Of a DNA stretch of 33,016 nucleotides, positions 29,992 through 33,016 are shown in pieces. The position numbers were made by a program, and so were the translations under genes. Numbering within the stretch: the stretch's first letter is position 1; each line of letters starts with the position of its first letter. The DNA is from Brevibacillus parabrevis (GTDB lineage Bacteria; Bacillota; Bacilli; Brevibacillales; Brevibacillaceae): contig NZ_RHHV01000020.1 of assembly GCF_003710905.1 (NCBI RefSeq), positions 1-33,016 on the forward strand. The letters are read 5' to 3'. The notes beneath the pieces were generated by a model. It was not told the origin of the DNA. It ran no database searches and was given only the letters and a program-made list of their open reading frames with translations.

Positions 29992-31422
29992 TCAACTGTC
30001 GCCAAACCACGCCTGGCACAAAGCTGCAATTCCCGGTTCGATCTGGTCGAGGGCAATGCCTGAGAAGCCGAGGAAAAATTCTTTGGGCATGTCCGCAGGC
30101 GGCTTGAGCCATGTAAAAGCCGCAGAAGACGCCCGCACTCCCGCCTGAATCGCCAGCCGTTTCAGCTCTTCTTCCGACCGCTCGCTGTAGACGCGCAGCA
30201 ATACGTGGAATCCGGCATCTGCTCCGATCACTGCGGCCCGCTCGCCAAAATGCTTTTGAACGGCGGCGAGCAGGGCATCGTGCTTTTTCCGGTACAGGCT
30301 GCGCATTTTGCGGACGTGCTTTTCCAGATGGCCGTTTTGCATGAATGCTTCCATCACGCGTTGATGCAGCCGCGACGCTGACTGCTCCAGCAAAGTGTCG
30401 CGCAGCAAGGTGTAGTAGACATCCAGCAAGGAGCTTGGCAAAACGATGTACCAGATGCCGAGCGCAGGCGCCATGACTTGCGCGAAGCCGCCCATGTAGA
30501 TGACATTATTTTGCGGCAACAGCCCTTGCAGCGCAGGAATCGGCCTGCCGTGGTAGCGAAACTCGCCGTCGTAGTCGTCTTCGATGATGTACCCGTTGAC
30601 GTTTTGCGCCCACTCCAACAGCTGCAACCGCTTGGAGACAGGCATGATCATCCCGCGCGGATATTGGTGCGAGGGAGAAACGACGGCGAGCCGCACCTGC
30701 GACTCGTACAGCTCGGAAACATCGATCCCGTCCTCCGTGAGTGAAATCGGCACCGTCTCATATCCATGCTGGCGGAATGTATTGGCATAGAGCAGGTAGC
30801 CCGGATTTTCCACGCCGATGCGCTCCAACTGCGGCTTGAGCATCAGACAGATGAGCGAAAGCAGCCCGAACTGATCGGCTCCAACGACGATTTGATCCGG
30901 CGAACAGGTTACTCCGCGATACCTGTGCAAATAATCGGCGATTTGCCGACGCAGCCCCGGCTCGCCCTGCGGATCTCCATAGAACAAATCTTCTTCCCGC
31001 GCCGGGCACAGTAGTTGATTGTACAATCGGCGCCAGAGCGTGTACGGAAAAAGAGAAAAATCGTTTTGCGACATATGAAAATCGTATTGGTAGTTTCGTG
31101 CATCACGCACAGTCGGTCGGTTCCATCCTAAGTGTTCATGCTGCCTTTTTTCTTTTGGCGAAAATTCGGGATCGGGCAGCTTTTCCACGAAGTAGCCGCT
31201 GCGCGGTCTGCTCTGAATGAATCCTTCGGCAAGCAACTGCTGGTAGGCCATTTCTACAGGTGTCGTGCTCAGGCCAAGCGAATCTGCCAGCTTGCGGACG
31301 GAAGGAAGGCGAACTTTCTCCGCCAGCCTGCCCGCAATGATTTCGTTTTTGATATACGTATACAGCTGCACATATTGCGGCTCGTTTGTCGCTTCATTCC
31401 ATTTGGGTGTCAACAGCAGCAT
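29992..31422 (-). CDS. MocR-type regulator with a degenerate aminotransferase domain
   Basis: About 476 residues from the ATG at 31420-31422, with GAGGGAG 8 bases upstream; an in-frame ATG at 31476 lies across the promoter and is rejected. The N-terminal GntR winged helix is intact (LPSVRKLADSLGLSTTPVEMAYQQL, then QSRPRSGYFV). In the aminotransferase-like domain the Asp motif is kept (IEDDYDGEFRY), but the Schiff-base Lys region reads GGFAQVMAPALGIWY where the family has GxFSKxLxPxLRLGY. Lys is Gln (about residue 315), and the phosphate-binding Arg is lost. It probably cannot bind PLP covalently and may sense something else. Divergent from an acetyltransferase 111 bases away, its likely target. 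Its last 48 bases are duplicated at 27719-27766. Confidence 0.9.
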   Translation of the reverse strand: MLLLTPKWNEATNEPQYVQLYTYIKNEIIAGRLAEKVRLPSVRKLADSLGLSTTPVEMAYQQLLAEGFIQSRPRSGYFVEKLPDPEFSPKEKRQHEHLGWNRPTVRDARNYQYDFHMSQNDFSLFPYTLWRRLYNQLLCPAREEDLFYGDPQGEPGLRRQIADYLHRYRGVTCSPDQIVVGADQFGLLSLICLMLKPQLERIGVENPGYLLYANTFRQHGYETVPISLTEDGIDVSELYESQVRLAVVSPSHQYPRGMIMPVSKRLQLLEWAQNVNGYIIEDDYDGEFRYHGRPIPALQGLLPQNNVIYMGGFAQVMAPALGIWYIVLPSSLLDVYYTLLRDTLLEQSASRLHQRVMEAFMQNGHLEKHVRKMRSLYRKKHDALLAAVQKHFGERAAVIGADAGFHVLLRVYSERSEEELKRLAIQAGVRASSAAFTWLKPPADMPKEFFLGFSGIALDQIEPGIAALCQAWFGDS

Positions 31423-31473
31423 CGTGTATGCTCCCTCATCTGTCCTTTTGTTTTTTAGCAAACTGCGCATTTT

Positions 31474-31503
31474 CAAGTATACACTTGTCCACTATGCTGT
31501 TAA
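31474..31503 (-). promoter_or_regulatory. Promoter of the second MocR gene with an overlapping palindrome
   Basis: Minus strand TTAACA (31498-31503), 16-base spacer, TATACT (31476-31481). The palindrome CAAGT-ATAC-ACTTG (31474-31487) covers the -10, so it is a good operator candidate acting on this gene and on the divergent acetyltransferase gene. Confidence 0.55.
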
Positions 31504-31533
31504 AAAGCGAATCTGGCAAGGAGGACAGCAAAC

Positions 31534-32106
31534 ATGTCTACTCATAACGAATACAGCGCCCCCGTCCGTTTTCTGGAGGGACAGCGCGTCTATCTCCGCC
31601 CTTTTGGACAGGACGATGTGGACTTTTACTATCATTCGCTCTACAGCAGCGATACACGAAAACTGACAGGCACGCAAAAGCACTTTACCCGCGAGCAGAT
31701 CGAGCAATATTTTGAGAGCAAAAGGCACGATTCTACCAGCGTGCTGCTTGCGATCGCCTTGTGCGAAAACGATGAGGTGATTGGCGACGTTCAGCTCGGC
31801 GATATCGATCCTTTCAACCGCAACGCCTACATTCGCATTGCCATCCATCAACCCGCCTACCAGAGCAAAGGCTACGGCAGTGAGGCGCTGCTGTTGATGC
31901 TCGACTACGGGTTTGGCATTCTCAACCTGCACCGGATCGAGCTGAACGTATTCGCCTACAATGACCGGGCGATCCACACTTATGAAAAGCTCGGCTTCCA
32001 GCGCGAAGGCGTGCAGCGTCAAGCGCTCTTTTACAACCATGCTTATCACGATTCGATCCTGATGTCCATGCTGGCGGAGGAGTATCGGGAGAGATATGTT
32101 AAATAA
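31534..32106 (+). CDS. GNAT acetyltransferase, RimJ/RimL type
   Basis: 190 residues. Single GNAT fold that moves an acetyl group from acetyl-CoA to an amine. The acetyl-CoA binding loop is QSKGYG (110-115), followed by SEALLLMLDYGF and the terminal ERLGF-like motif (YEKLGFQREGVQRQALFYNHAYHDSILMSML), typical of the RimJ/RimL and spermidine-type branch. AAGGAGGACAG lies 8 bases before the ATG. It is divergent from the second MocR gene, which probably controls it. The substrate (ribosomal protein N-terminus, polyamine, antibiotic) cannot be told. It ends at a clear terminator. Confidence 0.92.
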   Translation: MSTHNEYSAPVRFLEGQRVYLRPFGQDDVDFYYHSLYSSDTRKLTGTQKHFTREQIEQYFESKRHDSTSVLLAIALCENDEVIGDVQLGDIDPFNRNAYIRIAIHQPAYQSKGYGSEALLLMLDYGFGILNLHRIELNVFAYNDRAIHTYEKLGFQREGVQRQALFYNHAYHDSILMSMLAEEYRERYVK

Positions 32107-32112
32107 ACGGCA

Positions 32113-32140
32113 AGACCCTCCAATCAGAGGGTCTGTTTTT
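32113..32140 (+). terminator. Terminator after the acetyltransferase gene
   Basis: AGACCCTC, loop CAATCA, GAGGGTCT and a T-run, 7 bases after the stop. Confidence 0.9.
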
Positions 32141-32263
32141 CATTACACGGTCATGAGCGTTTTTTAGCGGCTGTTTTGTGCAGGATTCATCTCTTTGCTG
32201 TAGAAACGCAAAAGAATAGAAAATATTGTAAAATCAAGCGTATATAGCCGAAAAGGAGCTGTT

Positions 32264-32974
32264 ATGAAAAGGAACTTCCTTGTCTCTATCTTATTGAAGC
32301 TGCTTCTTCTAATTCAACTGAGCGGGTGCAGCAACGAAGCAGCCTCTTTTCAACAAACCGACAGCGCTGTGACGGAAGTGGGGGAAGCACTAACCTTTGT
32401 CTTTGACTCAAAAGAATATGATTTACCCGTCAATCAAATTCAAGGGCTGCAAAATTATTTGAACGAGTACACCCCCGAAGAGCAGAAGATTGAAATGGAA
32501 CGAATCGTGGTTGAGCCATTCTGGTCTGGAAAAAATGGATTGCTTGCCGATGTGGCCTACGCCTGCGGCACCAAATTATGCAGTCATGTTCTGGTCCACC
32601 TGCAAGACGACCATGTCAAAAGTCTTCCGTTAGACCCTTCCAGCATCTTTCAGCAAGCGATTTTATCGCCTGACGAAAAGTACGCAGCGATCCTCCTTGG
32701 CAGAAATGAGGGGAATGAAGTGATTCGGCATCATCTGTCGATCATCGATTTGATGAAGCTGGAGCTGCTTCCGATCCACAATGCCGAGGAAAAGCTGCGG
32801 CCGCTGCTATCACCGGAGTCTTTTGAGCTGCCCATCACGGATTTGGCATGGGTCGACGCGCACACGCTGGAAATATCGGTACCAGTGCTGACTGATTCTT
32901 CGTACGAATCGGTCGCCAAATGGTTCAAGGAAGACGGGCCAGTAACGAAGCTTCGTTTTGACATAGAAAACTGA
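32264..32974 (+). CDS. Lipoprotein of unknown function
   Basis: 236 residues. Basic N-terminus and hydrophobic core (about 5-18) end in a lipobox LSGC with the lipid-carrying Cys at position 22, so the protein should be anchored on the outer face of the membrane. The mature part has alternating hydrophobic strands (FVFDSKEYDLPV, HVLVHLQDD, YAAILLGRNEG, HLSIIDLMKLELL) like a partial beta-propeller or WD/TolB-type repeat, with two Cys (ACGTKLC) that may form a disulfide. AAAAGGAG precedes the ATG. No family name can be given. Its downstream hairpin runs into the right-hand IS end. Confidence 0.8.
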   Translation: MKRNFLVSILLKLLLLIQLSGCSNEAASFQQTDSAVTEVGEALTFVFDSKEYDLPVNQIQGLQNYLNEYTPEEQKIEMERIVVEPFWSGKNGLLADVAYACGTKLCSHVLVHLQDDHVKSLPLDPSSIFQQAILSPDEKYAAILLGRNEGNEVIRHHLSIIDLMKLELLPIHNAEEKLRPLLSPESFELPITDLAWVDAHTLEISVPVLTDSSYESVAKWFKEDGPVTKLRFDIEN

Positions 32975-32994
32975 GAAAAGGCCTCCCCCGGTTT

Positions 32995-33016
32995 GGGGAC
33001 TGACCCCGTAATGTGA
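32995..33016 (+). mobile_element. Start of a second IS3-family-like element, cut by the right window edge
   Basis: 32996-33016 is the exact reverse complement of 122-142, the outer end of the left IS. The element reads rightwards out of the window, so both copies face outward. Only the terminal repeat is visible; identity of the rest is assumed. Confidence 0.6.

Noticed and set aside
122..33016. The window as a working composite transposon
   Set aside because: The interval is 32.85 kb of mostly housekeeping genes with normal composition and operon structure; two IS copies alone do not show joint movement.

Overview
The window looks like a chromosomal segment of a GC-moderate, endospore-forming Bacillota, most likely Brevibacillus or a close relative in the Paenibacillaceae. 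This is inferred from strong AGGAGG-type ribosome binding sites, frequent GTG/TTG starts, a GlpP-type antitermination system, CcpA-like (cre) sequence, the yvaD-yvaE-yvaF gene order known from Bacillus, and MocR-type regulators. No database search was possible, so the genus is a judgement.

Layout. (1) At each edge lies the left end of an IS3-family-like element. The one at 1-142 points left and the one at about 32995-33016 points right, so the 32.85 kb between them is bracketed by outward-facing copies. (2) 180-5315: a methyl-accepting chemotaxis protein, a SAM methyltransferase, and a membrane-anchored multicopper oxidase read the opposite way. (3) 5363-17888: a tightly packed eight-gene minus-strand operon (large signal-peptide membrane protein, ABC ATPase, ABC permease, coiled-coil/Gly-rich membrane protein, MoxR AAA ATPase, DUF58, BatA-vWA protein, vWA/GATase-like protein). 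It reads as an envelope-associated MoxR-vWA chaperone machine coupled to an ABC transporter. (4) 18068-20569: proline dehydrogenase and a divergent MocR regulator with a direct-repeat operator candidate between them. (5) 20657-20863: a small Cys/Arg-rich protein not recognised by family. (6) 21093-26190: glycerol operon glpF-glpK-glpD-glpP, with two matching GlpP-type antiterminator leaders (before glpF and before glpD) and a cre-like site. (7) 26223-27716: yvaD-yvaE-yvaF (DUF5360, SMR efflux, TetR) with a clear TetR operator.

(8) 27719-29991: an AT-rich accessory island. It holds a secreted protein, a two-helix membrane peptide, a decayed excisionase-like gene, a decayed unknown gene and a possible small RNA. 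It is bracketed by a duplication: the left side has intact tetR plus the last ~48 bp of the MocR gene, and the right side has a shrunken tetR remnant plus the intact MocR gene. The island therefore probably entered, or was left behind, by a duplication event. (9) 29992-32974: a second MocR protein whose aminotransferase domain has lost the PLP lysine, a divergent RimJ/RimL-type acetyltransferase, and a lipoprotein.

The most interesting items are the eight-gene MoxR/vWA/ABC operon, the PLP-lysine-less MocR protein, the paired GlpP leaders with glpP placed last in its own operon, and the duplicated-end island.
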